A stretch of 64,000 nt of DNA from Cellulophaga sp. Hel_I_12 (lineage in GTDB: Bacteria > Bacteroidota > Bacteroidia > Flavobacteriales > Flavobacteriaceae). The position numbers and the translations under genes are program-made. Positions 9,022 to 17,559 of the stretch are shown here, one piece after another (position 1 is the stretch's first letter; every line of letters starts with the position of its first letter). Location of the stretch: the NCBI RefSeq assembly GCF_000799565.1, contig NZ_JUHB01000001.1, forward strand, positions 1,426,001 to 1,490,000, in the 5' to 3' direction. Under the pieces are notes generated by a model. It saw nothing but the letters and a program-made list of their open reading frames with translations, searched no databases and was not told the DNA's origin.

Positions 9022-10119
9022 TTAATTAAACTTCAATTCATCTAAATCGTTATAATGTACTTTTTGTTTGATCGTTCCTTTTTCTAAAACCAGCACCCCG
9101 GGGTTAGATCTAACGATGGTTTTTAAGGTAGTTTGATCTGTAAAATAGAAATCAAAAGCCAGTTTGTATTCTTTGCTTAGTTTTAAGGTAAAGTCTTCAC
9201 TTGAGGCCGACATACCAATTACTTTATATCCGTTTTTAGTGGCTTCTTCAGCTATTTTTTTAATTTCCTCGAAGGCTTTATAATTACTTTTAGATAAGTC
9301 ATAGGCAACTACCATCACTAATTTAGGCTCTTGTAGTAATTCATCCGCCCTATCAACCCCATCCTTTTCAATGGTAAAATCATGAATAGGGGGTTCATAA
9401 CCTGATGCTATTTCGGTGGTTTCTACATCTAAGAATTCACCATCAACCGTGGGGTAATCGCCACGGGTTACAATCACTTTTTCCTCACCATTTACCTTAA
9501 ATTTCCAAGCGTAATCAAAGACAGCTTTTTGCGCATCTTCCGGAACTATCATACCTTCTTCTATATTGGCACCAATTTTATAAGGTCTAAAATCTATTGC
9601 CGGTAGGTGATTTAATACATAGTAAGCAAAAACAGAACTCGCTAATACCGCAAGCAGGGTTAAAAATCTATTTACACCAGCACTAAAAATAGGGCTAATG
9701 TATTTTTGCCCTTTAAACAAAATTAAAATAAAAAGCAGCAATATAACATCTTTGGTAAAAGATTCCCAGGGGGTTAACTTTAAGGCATCTCCAAAACAAC
9801 CGCAATCTGTTACTTTATTGAAATAAGCGGAATAAAAAGTTAAAAAAGTAAAGCCAATAATCATTAATAATAAGCTCCAGAGGGTAAATTTTACACGAAA
9901 ACCTAGTAATAAAAGCACTCCTAAAAGCACTTCTAAAATAACCACTAGAATAGAAATTTTAAGGGCGTGAGGTTCTAAAGAGGGAAAGTTCAAGACACTA
10001 AAACTAAAATACTCTTCAAGTTTAAACGAAAAACCTACTGGATCATTCAGCTTTATAAATCCACTGATAATAAATAACAAGCCGACAAAAATTCTACTTA
10101 CTGCTACGAAATATTTCAT
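9022..10119 (-). CDS. BT_3928-family DoxX/MauE-like membrane protein with thioredoxin-like C-terminus
   Basis: The first ~170 of 365 residues form a four-helix membrane domain of the DoxX/MauE type, starting FVGLLFIISGFIKLNDPVGF. The motif DCGCFGD (105-111) supplies a redox-type Cys pair (C106, C108). The C-terminal ~120 residues look like a thioredoxin/AhpC fold (LVMVVAYDLSK, GYKVIGMSASS, NPGVLVLEKG) but lack a CxxC pair, so this half may be structural or peroxiredoxin-like. It starts 2 bp after the DUF1599 gene and leads into tpiA. The DUF1599-BT_3928-tpiA order next to folP is, to my knowledge, conserved in Bacteroidota. The biochemical role is not established. Confidence 0.85.
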   Translation of the reverse strand: MKYFVAVSRIFVGLLFIISGFIKLNDPVGFSFKLEEYFSFSVLNFPSLEPHALKISILVVILEVLLGVLLLLGFRVKFTLWSLLLMIIGFTFLTFYSAYFNKVTDCGCFGDALKLTPWESFTKDVILLLFILILFKGQKYISPIFSAGVNRFLTLLAVLASSVFAYYVLNHLPAIDFRPYKIGANIEEGMIVPEDAQKAVFDYAWKFKVNGEEKVIVTRGDYPTVDGEFLDVETTEIASGYEPPIHDFTIEKDGVDRADELLQEPKLVMVVAYDLSKSNYKAFEEIKKIAEEATKNGYKVIGMSASSEDFTLKLSKEYKLAFDFYFTDQTTLKTIVRSNPGVLVLEKGTIKQKVHYNDLDELKFN

Positions 10120-10121
10120 TC

Positions 10122-10667
10122 TTATTTAGAATTTGAGGTTAAATGTATCATGGCAAATACCGCATAATTAATCATGTCTTGATAATTTGCCTCAATACCT
10201 TCACTTACCAAGGTTTTGCCTTTATTATTTTCTATGGACTTTACACGTAATACCTTTTGTAAAATTAAATCGGTAAGGGAGCTTACACGCATATCTCTCC
10301 AGGCTTCACCATAATCGTGGTTTTTGTTAAGCATTAGTGCTTTCGTTAGCGATAGATGACTATTAAAATGCTCCAAAGCCTCTTCAGTAGTCATGTCTGG
10401 CTGATCTGCTACACCTTCATGGATTTGAATTAAAGCCATAAGCGCATAATTTATAATGCCTATAAACTCTGATTGCTCGTCTTCATCAACTTTATGAAAC
10501 TCGTTTTCCTGCAGTCCACGAATGCGTTGCGCTTTAATAAAAATTTGATCGGTTAAAGATGGAAGTCGCAATATTCGCCAAGCACTGCCGTAATCTTTCA
10601 TTTTTTTAGAGAATAAATCTCTACAAATTTCGATGACTGCATCGTATTGTTCTGACGTTTTTTGCAT
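10122..10667 (-). CDS. DUF1599-family protein with two tandem repeats of the domain
   Basis: This 181-residue cytoplasmic protein has two related halves. KMKDYGSAWRILRLPSLTDQ (23-41) in the first matches NHDYGEAWRDMRVSSLTD (116-133) in the second, and each is followed by I.KA.RI or ILQKVLRVKS and later a NYA.MA/FAMI helix. The repeated DYG.AWR is the family signature. Related single domains (called DUF1599 or Nmad1, from memory) occur in phage proteins linked to nucleotide modification. In Bacteroidota the doubled form sits between folP and tpiA, as here. It starts divergently from folP with 106 bp between. The function is unknown. Confidence 0.8.
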   Translation of the reverse strand: MQKTSEQYDAVIEICRDLFSKKMKDYGSAWRILRLPSLTDQIFIKAQRIRGLQENEFHKVDEDEQSEFIGIINYALMALIQIHEGVADQPDMTTEEALEHFNSHLSLTKALMLNKNHDYGEAWRDMRVSSLTDLILQKVLRVKSIENNKGKTLVSEGIEANYQDMINYAVFAMIHLTSNSK

Positions 10668-10773
10668 GTATTGTTTCTAATTTGTGTAAATTTCGTTCAA
10701 AATTTTTAAATGTTCAAGTATCACGGTTTAAAGTTAAGCCAATACATCAAATCTTATTCAATTTCATTAAAAA

Positions 10774-11613
10774 ATGACAGTAAATTGTAAAGGAAACCTT
10801 ATAGATTTTAAAAATCCTAAAATAATGGGTGTGTTAAATAGTACGCCAGACTCATTTTATGATGGCGGAAAATATATGAATCCTGAAGCTAGTATAGCAC
10901 AAGTAGCTAAAATGATCAATGACGGCGCTACTTTTATTGATGTTGGCGCCTATAGTTCTAGGCCAGGCGCTGCACATGTTTCTTTAACTGAAGAATTGCG
11001 ACGAATTGTTCCCATTGTTGAAGTATTACTAAAAGAATTCCCTTCTATTTTGCTTTCTATAGATACCTTTAGAGCTCAAGTGGCTAAGGAATGTATTGAG
11101 GCGGGAGCCAGTTTAATTAATGACATTTCGGCGGCGAGTTTAGATAAAAACATGATGCAAACCGTTGCCGAACTGAAGGTACCCTACATAATGATGCACA
11201 TGAAAGGTACGCCTCAGCAAATGCAACACCATACAAATTATGAGCATCTTTTAAATGATGTGTTATACTATTTTTCAGAAAAAATTAGCAAGGCACATGC
11301 TCATGGCATTAATGATGTTATTATTGATCCTGGATTTGGCTTTTCAAAAACATTGGAACAAAATTACGAACTCATGCAAAAATTAGATCTCTTCAAAATT
11401 ACCGAAAAACCTATTTTGGTCGGGATTAGCAGAAAATCTATGATATACAAACTATTAAAAACCGACGCCAAAAACGCATTAAATGGCACGAGTGTTTTAC
11501 ATACCATTGCCCTTTTAAAAGGGGCTCATATACTTAGAGTTCACGATGTTAAAGAAGCTGCAGAATGCATTGAAATAGTGGCGCAAACTGAGCTTACAAA
11601 TAACTCGTTTTAA
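10774..11613 (+). CDS. folP: Dihydropteroate synthase
   Basis: FolP joins p-aminobenzoate to dihydropterin pyrophosphate in folate synthesis. At 279 residues it has normal length. Family blocks appear in order: IMGVLNSTPDSFYDGG (17-32), DVGAYSSRPGA, LSIDTFRAQVA, LINDISAAS, YIMMHMKGTP, IIDPGFGFSKT and ILVGISRKSM. Together these form the pterin and pABA sites of the TIM barrel. The cdaA gene begins 40 bp downstream on the same strand, so the two are probably cotranscribed. folE at 27.6 kb supplies the same pathway. Confidence 0.96.
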   Translation: MTVNCKGNLIDFKNPKIMGVLNSTPDSFYDGGKYMNPEASIAQVAKMINDGATFIDVGAYSSRPGAAHVSLTEELRRIVPIVEVLLKEFPSILLSIDTFRAQVAKECIEAGASLINDISAASLDKNMMQTVAELKVPYIMMHMKGTPQQMQHHTNYEHLLNDVLYYFSEKISKAHAHGINDVIIDPGFGFSKTLEQNYELMQKLDLFKITEKPILVGISRKSMIYKLLKTDAKNALNGTSVLHTIALLKGAHILRVHDVKEAAECIEIVAQTELTNNSF

Positions 11614-11653
11614 GTTCATTGATTTTTCCTAATTTTACAAAAAACCACGTAGC

Positions 11654-12439
11654 TTGAATTTTCTAAATTTTCTGGATTTTAAAATTACCGACCTTATCGA
11701 TATTTTTTTGGTCGCTATTCTCTTGTATTACATTTACAAATTAGTTCGCGGAACTGTTGCTATTAATATTTTTATTGGTATTGTCTTTGTTTGGGGCTTT
11801 TGGAAACTGACTGAGTTGCTCGAAATGAAAATGATTAGCAGCATGGTAGGCGGTTTTATGCAAGTAGGTTTAATTGCTTTAATCATTGTGTTTCAACAAG
11901 AAATTAGAAAATTCTTATTAATGATTGGGTCGACCAACTTTTCAAATAAACGAAACTTTATAAAACACTTTAAGTTTTTAAAACAAGAAGCTGGAGCGAT
12001 AAGCACCGATGTAGATGCTATTTTAGGCGCTTGTGATAAAATGAGCAGTTCTAAAACGGGTGCCTTATTAATTATTAGCCGCACCAATTCGTTAGATTTT
12101 GTAAAATCTTCAGGCGATAAAATGCATATTGAAATTTCGCAACCCATCATTGAAAGTATCTTCTACAAAAATAGCCCCTTACACGATGGCGCCGCTATTA
12201 TTGAAAACAATTACATTGTAGCTACCCGAGTAATCTTGCCGGTATCGAACGAGCGAAATATTCCTTTGCGTTTTGGATTGCGACATAGGGCCGCTGTGGG
12301 CATTACCGAAAAAACTGATGCATTAGCCTTAGTGGTAAGTGAAGAAACGGGCAGCATTACCTATATAAAAAACGGAGAATTTACGCTTTATAAAGATTTG
12401 AACGAGCTTTCAAACATGCTTAAAGAAGACCTTTTGTAA
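11654..12439 (+). CDS. cdaA: Diadenylate cyclase, membrane-bound CdaA type
   Basis: CdaA makes the second messenger c-di-AMP from two ATP. This 261-residue protein has three N-terminal membrane helices (~13-32, 35-56, 66-90) and then the DAC domain. LHDGAAII (DGA 178-180) and LRHRAAVG (RHR 210-212) are the catalytic and ATP-binding motifs. The start is TTG at 11654: an in-frame TAA lies at 11630-11632, no ATG or GTG intervenes, and the first internal ATG (codon 58) would remove two membrane helices. It follows folP by 40 bp. Both assignment and start are well supported. Confidence 0.93.
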   Translation: MNFLNFLDFKITDLIDIFLVAILLYYIYKLVRGTVAINIFIGIVFVWGFWKLTELLEMKMISSMVGGFMQVGLIALIIVFQQEIRKFLLMIGSTNFSNKRNFIKHFKFLKQEAGAISTDVDAILGACDKMSSSKTGALLIISRTNSLDFVKSSGDKMHIEISQPIIESIFYKNSPLHDGAAIIENNYIVATRVILPVSNERNIPLRFGLRHRAAVGITEKTDALALVVSEETGSITYIKNGEFTLYKDLNELSNMLKEDLL

Positions 12440-12640
12440 AGTTTTAGGTGCTAAGATTTAAATTCTTGTAAAATTAGTCGCTAGACTAAAGTTTGTAGTT
12501 GTTTGGGGATAGTTTACGAGTTTAAATGCACAAAAACTAGGTATGTAGAAATTAATAATGTATCAAAGATTGTAAAAATAGTTCTGATGACAAATGTAAA
12601 CTATTTTGTTCTATTGAGCCTCTAGAAATGGCTTGCTCGT

Positions 12641-12670
12641 TGGTCTTCGACAAGCTTAGACTGACATTTT
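12641..12670. repeat. Candidate dispersed intergenic repeat fragment
   Basis: The 275-bp gap after cdaA has no gene. Within it, 12643-12670 contains CTTCGACAAGCTTAGACTGA, a sequence type I recall as a common dispersed intergenic element in flavobacterial genomes. Only one copy is visible here, so the call rests on memory, not on repetition in the window. Confidence 0.3.
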
Positions 12671-12714
12671 GAAATTCATTAGCTTTAATTTTTAAATAAC
12701 AAAAAAACCAACCA

Positions 12715-13494
12715 ATGGAATGTAAAAACTGTAATGACTCTCTAAGAACAGATTATTCTTTTTGTCCTGCTTGTGGTGCTAAAGTGATACGGAATAGAAT
12801 TACGGTTAAAAATCTAGCATATGATGTTACCGAACGATTTTTTAATTTGGATAATACTTTTTTAAAAACCTTTTGGCATTTATTCACTAAACCCGATATT
12901 GTTATAGGTGGTTATATTGATGGTATTCGTAAAAAATATATGAACCCCGTAAGCTATATGACTATAGCTTTAACACTATCTGGAATATTATTATTCTTCT
13001 TGAGAAAATACTTTAAAGATGATATAAAATGGAATAGTATTTCCAACGGACAAAATGAAGCTGCGAATGCAAAAATTATGGAGCTTATGTTTGATTATAG
13101 CTCCTTTATATTTTTGCTTTATATACCTATTTTAGCCATTGCATCATATCTCGCCATTAACAAGGGTAAATATAATTTACCAGAATATTTTGTCACTTTT
13201 ATTTATATTTTGGCACAATATAGTATACTATCTTTTCCAATTAGTATAGGCGTTTTATTAATTTCTCCTGAACAATACCTAACTATTGGACTACCGCTAG
13301 TGTTTTTTATATTCTTTTATAGCGTTTATGTACTTCAAAAAATGAATACTTATAAAATCAAATATTTAATCCCTAGATCGATGTTGTATTCGTTCTTAAC
13401 ATTTGTGGGATTCATAGGGTTGATAATAGTATTTGTGATTGTATTATTTGCTACTGAAATGTTAGTTTTAGAAGATTTTGCGCCGCCCAATTAA
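12715..13494 (+). CDS. DUF3667-family zinc-ribbon membrane protein
   Basis: This 259-residue protein opens with a four-Cys zinc ribbon (C3, C6, C17, C20: ECKNCN and FCPACG). A conserved segment FFNLDNTFLKTFWHLFTKPDIV follows in two parts, then GYIDGIRKKYMNPVSYM, typical of DUF3667. Four to five membrane helices fill the rest (~81-97, 133-151, 157-190, 193-214, 228-250). The zinc ribbon would be cytoplasmic. It stands alone between cdaA and the convergent ABC exporter. The function of the family is unknown. Confidence 0.82.
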   Translation: MECKNCNDSLRTDYSFCPACGAKVIRNRITVKNLAYDVTERFFNLDNTFLKTFWHLFTKPDIVIGGYIDGIRKKYMNPVSYMTIALTLSGILLFFLRKYFKDDIKWNSISNGQNEAANAKIMELMFDYSSFIFLLYIPILAIASYLAINKGKYNLPEYFVTFIYILAQYSILSFPISIGVLLISPEQYLTIGLPLVFFIFFYSVYVLQKMNTYKIKYLIPRSMLYSFLTFVGFIGLIIVFVIVLFATEMLVLEDFAPPN

Positions 13495-13565
13495 ATAAAA
13501 TTGAATTGTCCAAAAATTAAACGTAGAATAGAAAAATAAAAAAAACTAGATTTCCTTCTCGGAAA

Positions 13566-13593
13566 AAACTTAAAACTTAAAACTCGAAACTAA
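13566..13593. repeat. Four 7-bp units (AAACTTA type) at the 3' end of the ABC exporter gene
   Basis: Units AAACTTA, AAACTTA, AAACTCG and AAACTAA follow each other with exact 7-bp period. They lie between the convergent DUF3667 gene and the ABC exporter, ending 2 bp before the exporter's stop codon. See the related tracts at 47301, 55769 and 56158. Confidence 0.6.
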
Positions 13594-13595
13594 CC

Positions 13596-15362
13596 TTACG
13601 CCACTTCCTCTGATAAAAATTGCGCTTCGTATAAATTGCTATAATAGCCTCCTTTTTTAAGGAGTTCTTTGTGACTGCCCATTTCCATAATTTTACCGGC
13701 ATCCATCACAATTATTTTATCTGCTTTTTTAATGGTTGCCAAACGATGTGCGATAATGATCGATGTTCTGCCCTCCGTTATTTTTTCGGTCGCTTTCTGA
13801 ATCAGTTGCTCAGAATAGGTGTCAACAGATGATGTTGCTTCATCTAAGACCAAAATACTGGGATTGCTTACGTAGGCCCTTAAAAAAGCTATTAACTGTC
13901 GCTGTCCACTTGAAAGCATAGTGCCACGTTCCTTCACGTTGTAATCATAGCCATTGGGTAAACTACTAATAAATTCATCAACACCAATTTGTTTCGCTGC
14001 AGCTTCAATATCCGCTTTGCTAATATCTTGATTTTTTAAAGATATATTATTGGCAATGGTGTCCGCAAATAAAAATACGTCTTGTAAAACTACCGCAATT
14101 TTTGAACGCAAGGAACTGAGGGTATATTCGTTAATAGAAATTCCATCTACAGAAATAACACCAGAGTTGATCTCGTAAAAACGATTTAATAAATTTATAA
14201 TAGTCGATTTTCCTGCTCCAGTAGCACCAACAATGGCCACCGTCTCCCCTGCCTGTACTTTAAAAGAAATTCCATGAAGCACTTCTTCATTTTCTAAGTA
14301 GCCAAAGTGTACGTCTTTAAATTCAATGTTTCCTTTAACATCTTTTTGTTCAATAGTACCTGAATCTTCAATTTGGCTATCCGTATCTAAAATTTTAAAT
14401 ACCCGATTTGCTGCAACCATACCCATCTGCAGTGTATTAAACTTATCTGCAATTTGGCGTAAGGGTCTAAAAAGCATATCAGAGAGTAAAATAAACGCAA
14501 AAATAGCGCCGTATTCATTAGGAGCAACATTCGCAATATTTAATAAGCCACCATACCAAACAATTAATCCAATCGCAAGCGAAGAAACGATTTCAGCAAT
14601 AGGAAAGAAAATAGAGTTGTACCAAACTGTTTTTAACCAAGCATTTTGGTGTTTTTCATTAATCACTCTAAACTTTTCTTTTTCGGTTTCTTCTCGGTTA
14701 AAAAGTTGCACTATTTTCATCCCTGTGATGCGTTCTTGCACAAAAGAATTTAAATTCGACACTTGTGCTCTTACTTCAGTAAACGCAATCTTCATTGCCT
14801 TTTGAAATAAACGCGTCGCATAGGCAATGATTGGCATAAGCGCGAAAACAATTAAGGCAAGTTTCCAATTCTGATACAACATAACCCCACCCACTACGGC
14901 CATCTTTAATAAATCAGCGACAATAACAAAAAAACCTTGGCTAAAAATTTCACCGATTCGTTGCATATCAGCAACGGCCCTTGTGACTAAAATTCCGATC
15001 GAGGAGTTGTCAAAATATTTCATTTTAAAACCCATCATTTTCGAAAACAAATCGATCCGAACATCTTTAATTACCGATTCGCCCAACCAATTGGCATAAT
15101 AATTAAACCCTAACTGACTTACTACCTGCCCTAGTAAAACACCAAGCATAGCCATCGTTAAATACCATAGTTTGTCAACATCTTTTAGGGTGATGGCTTC
15201 ATCCACAATATCTCCCACAATAATAGCGGTCATTACCGCAAAACCTGATAATAAAATAGCAGCGATAGCCACACCATAAAAAGTAGTTTTATAAGGCTTA
15301 GTGTAGTTTACTAATCTTTTAAACAAGCTAAAGTCAAAAGCTTTTCCTGATTTGTTGTCCAT
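13596..15362 (-). CDS. ABC exporter half-transporter (MsbA/multidrug type)
   Basis: This 588-residue protein carries an N-terminal six-helix exporter membrane domain (~1-330) and a C-terminal ATPase. The ATPase is intact: Walker A GATGAGKST near 382, signature LSSGQRQ near 482, Walker B ILVLDEATS near 503 and the switch His in IIAHRL near 538. Such half-transporters act as homodimers or heterodimers in the inner membrane, moving lipids or drugs. The substrate cannot be told from sequence. It starts 3 bp after the truA stop, so the two are probably cotranscribed. Confidence 0.92.
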   Translation of the reverse strand: MDNKSGKAFDFSLFKRLVNYTKPYKTTFYGVAIAAILLSGFAVMTAIIVGDIVDEAITLKDVDKLWYLTMAMLGVLLGQVVSQLGFNYYANWLGESVIKDVRIDLFSKMMGFKMKYFDNSSIGILVTRAVADMQRIGEIFSQGFFVIVADLLKMAVVGGVMLYQNWKLALIVFALMPIIAYATRLFQKAMKIAFTEVRAQVSNLNSFVQERITGMKIVQLFNREETEKEKFRVINEKHQNAWLKTVWYNSIFFPIAEIVSSLAIGLIVWYGGLLNIANVAPNEYGAIFAFILLSDMLFRPLRQIADKFNTLQMGMVAANRVFKILDTDSQIEDSGTIEQKDVKGNIEFKDVHFGYLENEEVLHGISFKVQAGETVAIVGATGAGKSTIINLLNRFYEINSGVISVDGISINEYTLSSLRSKIAVVLQDVFLFADTIANNISLKNQDISKADIEAAAKQIGVDEFISSLPNGYDYNVKERGTMLSSGQRQLIAFLRAYVSNPSILVLDEATSSVDTYSEQLIQKATEKITEGRTSIIIAHRLATIKKADKIIVMDAGKIMEMGSHKELLKKGGYYSNLYEAQFLSEEVA

Positions 15363-15365
15363 GTA

Positions 15366-16106
15366 CTATTTAGTTCTTTTTGGATATGAAACTTGTGTCA
15401 AATATAAGCCTTTTGCGGGTACTGATGGGCCTGCATTACTTCGGTTTTTACTTTTTATAATTGTTTTAACAGCCTCAATTTCTAATTTGCCCAAGCCTAC
15501 TTCAAGTAAGGTACCTACAATAGCTCTGACCATATTTCTTAAAAAACGATCTGCAGTAATCGTAAAAACCAGCACATCCTTGTTAAGGACCCATTGCGCA
15601 TGGCTTATGGTACATAAATATGTGTTTACATCAGTGTTCGACTTTGAAAAACATTCAAAGTCCTTATAGGTTAACAATAGTTCTGCCGCTTGATTCATTT
15701 TCTCAATGTCTAAAGGATATTTTACATAGTGTGCAAAGGGTATCAAAAAAGGATTTTTTTCTTGTACCAACCAATATTCATAGGTTCTTGAATGCGCATC
15801 AAACCGGGCGTGGGCATCGTCAGCTACCTTGTAAATATTCTGCACTGCGATATCCGCAGGTAAAAAAGCATTTAAGCGATATAGTAAATCTTCAATATCC
15901 CTACTTATAACAGCATCAAAATGTGCAACCATTTGTTTTGCATGTACGCCTGCATCTGTTCTACCTGCGCCAATTAAATCGATTTTTTCTCCTAAAAGTG
16001 TTGAAAAAGCTTCTTCCAAAACTTCTTCAACCGTAATAGCATTGGGCTGAATTTGCCAACCATGGTATTGTTTTCCGGAGTACGAAAACACAACAAAATA
16101 TCTCAA
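15366..16106 (-). CDS. truA: tRNA pseudouridine synthase A
   Basis: TruA makes pseudouridine at positions 38-40 of tRNA anticodon arms. The 246-residue protein has the catalytic Asp51 in GAGRTDAGVHA, an early SYSGKQYHGWQ segment, and the C-terminal RFLRNMVRAIVG helix. The start must be TTG at 16106: an in-frame TAA lies four codons upstream and no ATG or GTG fits. A perfect -7 element (TATCTTTG on the minus strand, 16132-16139) lies just upstream, giving a short leader consistent with this start. The ABC exporter follows 3 bp later. Confidence 0.93.
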   Translation of the reverse strand: MRYFVVFSYSGKQYHGWQIQPNAITVEEVLEEAFSTLLGEKIDLIGAGRTDAGVHAKQMVAHFDAVISRDIEDLLYRLNAFLPADIAVQNIYKVADDAHARFDAHSRTYEYWLVQEKNPFLIPFAHYVKYPLDIEKMNQAAELLLTYKDFECFSKSNTDVNTYLCTISHAQWVLNKDVLVFTITADRFLRNMVRAIVGTLLEVGLGKLEIEAVKTIIKSKNRSNAGPSVPAKGLYLTQVSYPKRTK

Positions 16107-16131
16107 TGGAATAGGTTATTTTTGTGAAAAA

Positions 16132-16139
16132 CAAAGATA
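16132..16139 (-). promoter_or_regulatory. Bacteroidota-type -7 element for truA
   Basis: The minus strand reads TATCTTTG, a perfect match to TAnnTTTG, 25 bp upstream of the TTG start of truA. I see no convincing -33 TTG at the usual distance. Confidence 0.5.
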
Positions 16140-16183
16140 GTACCATTTCAACATGTAGACCCTAGACATTTGACATATTTTTA

Positions 16184-16684
16184 ATGAAACGAATACTTTT
16201 ACTTTCTGATACCCATAGCCACATGGATGATACTATTTTAAAATATGCAAAAAAAGCAGATGAAATATGGCATGCTGGCGACATTGGTAATTTAGTGGTT
16301 ACAGATACCTTACAAAAGCTAAAACCTTTACGCGCTGTATATGGTAATATTGATGACCATAAGGCCCAGTTAGAGTTTCCCTTAGATAATAAATTTATGT
16401 GCGAAGGTGTGGCTGTTTGGATCACACACATTGGCGGTTACCCTAACCGCTATAATCCTAGAATTAAAGAAGAAATAAAAAAAAATACGCCTAAATTATT
16501 TATTACCGGACATTCGCATATTCTAAAAGTGATGTGGGATAAAAAACTTAACTTATTGCATATGAACCCTGGAGCTTGCGGTAAACACGGTTTTCATCAA
16601 ATAAGAACAATGTTACAATTTGTAATTGATGGAGATAGCATCAAGGATTTAGAAATTATTGAGCTAGGACAAAGAGCCGGTTAA
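16184..16684 (+). CDS. YfcE/MJ0936-type metallophosphoesterase
   Basis: This 166-residue cytoplasmic protein is a calcineurin-like phosphodiesterase. Metal-binding motifs appear in order: LSDTHSH (D9, H11), HAGDIGN, VYGNIDDH, WITHIGGYP and FITGHSHI. The length and the compact motif set fit the YfcE/MJ0936 family, which hydrolyses phosphodiesters. The physiological substrate is unknown. It is divergent from truA with 77 bp between. Confidence 0.88.
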   Translation: MKRILLLSDTHSHMDDTILKYAKKADEIWHAGDIGNLVVTDTLQKLKPLRAVYGNIDDHKAQLEFPLDNKFMCEGVAVWITHIGGYPNRYNPRIKEEIKKNTPKLFITGHSHILKVMWDKKLNLLHMNPGACGKHGFHQIRTMLQFVIDGDSIKDLEIIELGQRAG

Positions 16685-16715
16685 TTTAAAAAAATCGCAA
16701 GGAAAATATGAAAAC

Positions 16716-16765
16716 TTGAGGGCTGAGTAAAGCCTACAAATAGATTTATTAGGTTATGCCCTCAA
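16716..16765. other. Long imperfect hairpin in the gap after the phosphoesterase gene
   Basis: The outer arms 16716-16723 (TTGAGGGC) and 16758-16765 (GCCCTCAA) pair perfectly. An inner 6-bp stem (16731-16736 with 16750-16755) follows across an internal loop, with a further 3-bp stem at the tip. No T run follows on either strand, so it does not look like an ordinary terminator. Confidence 0.45.
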
Positions 16766-16904
16766 ATCCTAATTAAGGATAATATCCTGAAAAAAAGAGG
16801 TATGCCTTATAAAACAGATTCCAGTTTCGGCAAAAAATAAACATACATGCAAGGCGTATTTTAAATTCATGGCTTGAATACTTTTCAAAATAATACCAAA
16901 TAAA

Positions 16905-16928
16905 AAACCCGGGAACAACCCCGGGTTT
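16905..16928 (-). terminator. Intrinsic terminator after the DUF4293 gene
   Basis: A 9-bp stem (AAACCCGGG at 16905-16913 with 16920-16928, 6-nt loop) is followed by more T on the minus strand. It lies 29 bp after the DUF4293 stop. Confidence 0.85.
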
Positions 16929-16957
16929 AACGCACTAATACTACTAAGATGTTAGGT

Positions 16958-17368
16958 TTAACGTAAGCGATCAACAGATTTTACAAGATCCTCATCCTTT
17001 CTAATAGCCTTGTTGGCCAAGACTAAAAATACGATAGAAAAAACAGGAATCAGCATCCCAATACCTTTCTCAGAAACCTCAATTTCTCCAGATAAATTTA
17101 GCGACCGATAAACGAAAAATCCTAGTAAAAAAAGATTTAATATCATATTCAATCTGTTTACTACAAATTGGTTTTGTCGTTTCTTATACCATAAAATAGC
17201 AACTATTGCTAATACTGCGGCACCCATAAATGCGCCTGAAATTAAAATTTCATTTTGGGCAAAAATTTCTTTCCCATTAGCATCAGACCATAGATTTACC
17301 CAAAACGGTAAAGCACCCGTTAAAAGTATCACTAATAACAAATAAAATGTCTGTATTCTTTGAATCAT
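16958..17368 (-). CDS. DUF4293-family four-helix membrane protein
   Basis: This 136-residue protein has four hydrophobic helices: TFYLLLVILLTGALPFWV, then ISGAFMGAAVLAIVAILW, then MILNLFLLGFFVYRSL and LIPVFSIVFLVLANKAI. The opening MIQRIQTFYLLLV is characteristic of DUF4293, which in Flavobacteriia is usually encoded beside rho, as here (divergent). The function is unknown. A candidate promoter, TTG-N20-TATTTTG, lies upstream on the minus strand. Confidence 0.82.
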   Translation of the reverse strand: MIQRIQTFYLLLVILLTGALPFWVNLWSDANGKEIFAQNEILISGAFMGAAVLAIVAILWYKKRQNQFVVNRLNMILNLFLLGFFVYRSLNLSGEIEVSEKGIGMLIPVFSIVFLVLANKAIRKDEDLVKSVDRLR

Positions 17369-17559
17369 TTCTCAATTCTATGTTAGAGACTGCAAAATAA
17401 CTGTCTTTTTAAGAAATATCAATGAAATATTGAAAATAATTTGTAATATTGCCTTGTTATAATCTAACACTTACCAATTTTAAGGACTTCGTTCCTATAA
17501 ATATATCTAGATTTACTACACTTCAATTATTTAGAGACGTATAATTTATTCAACAATTA

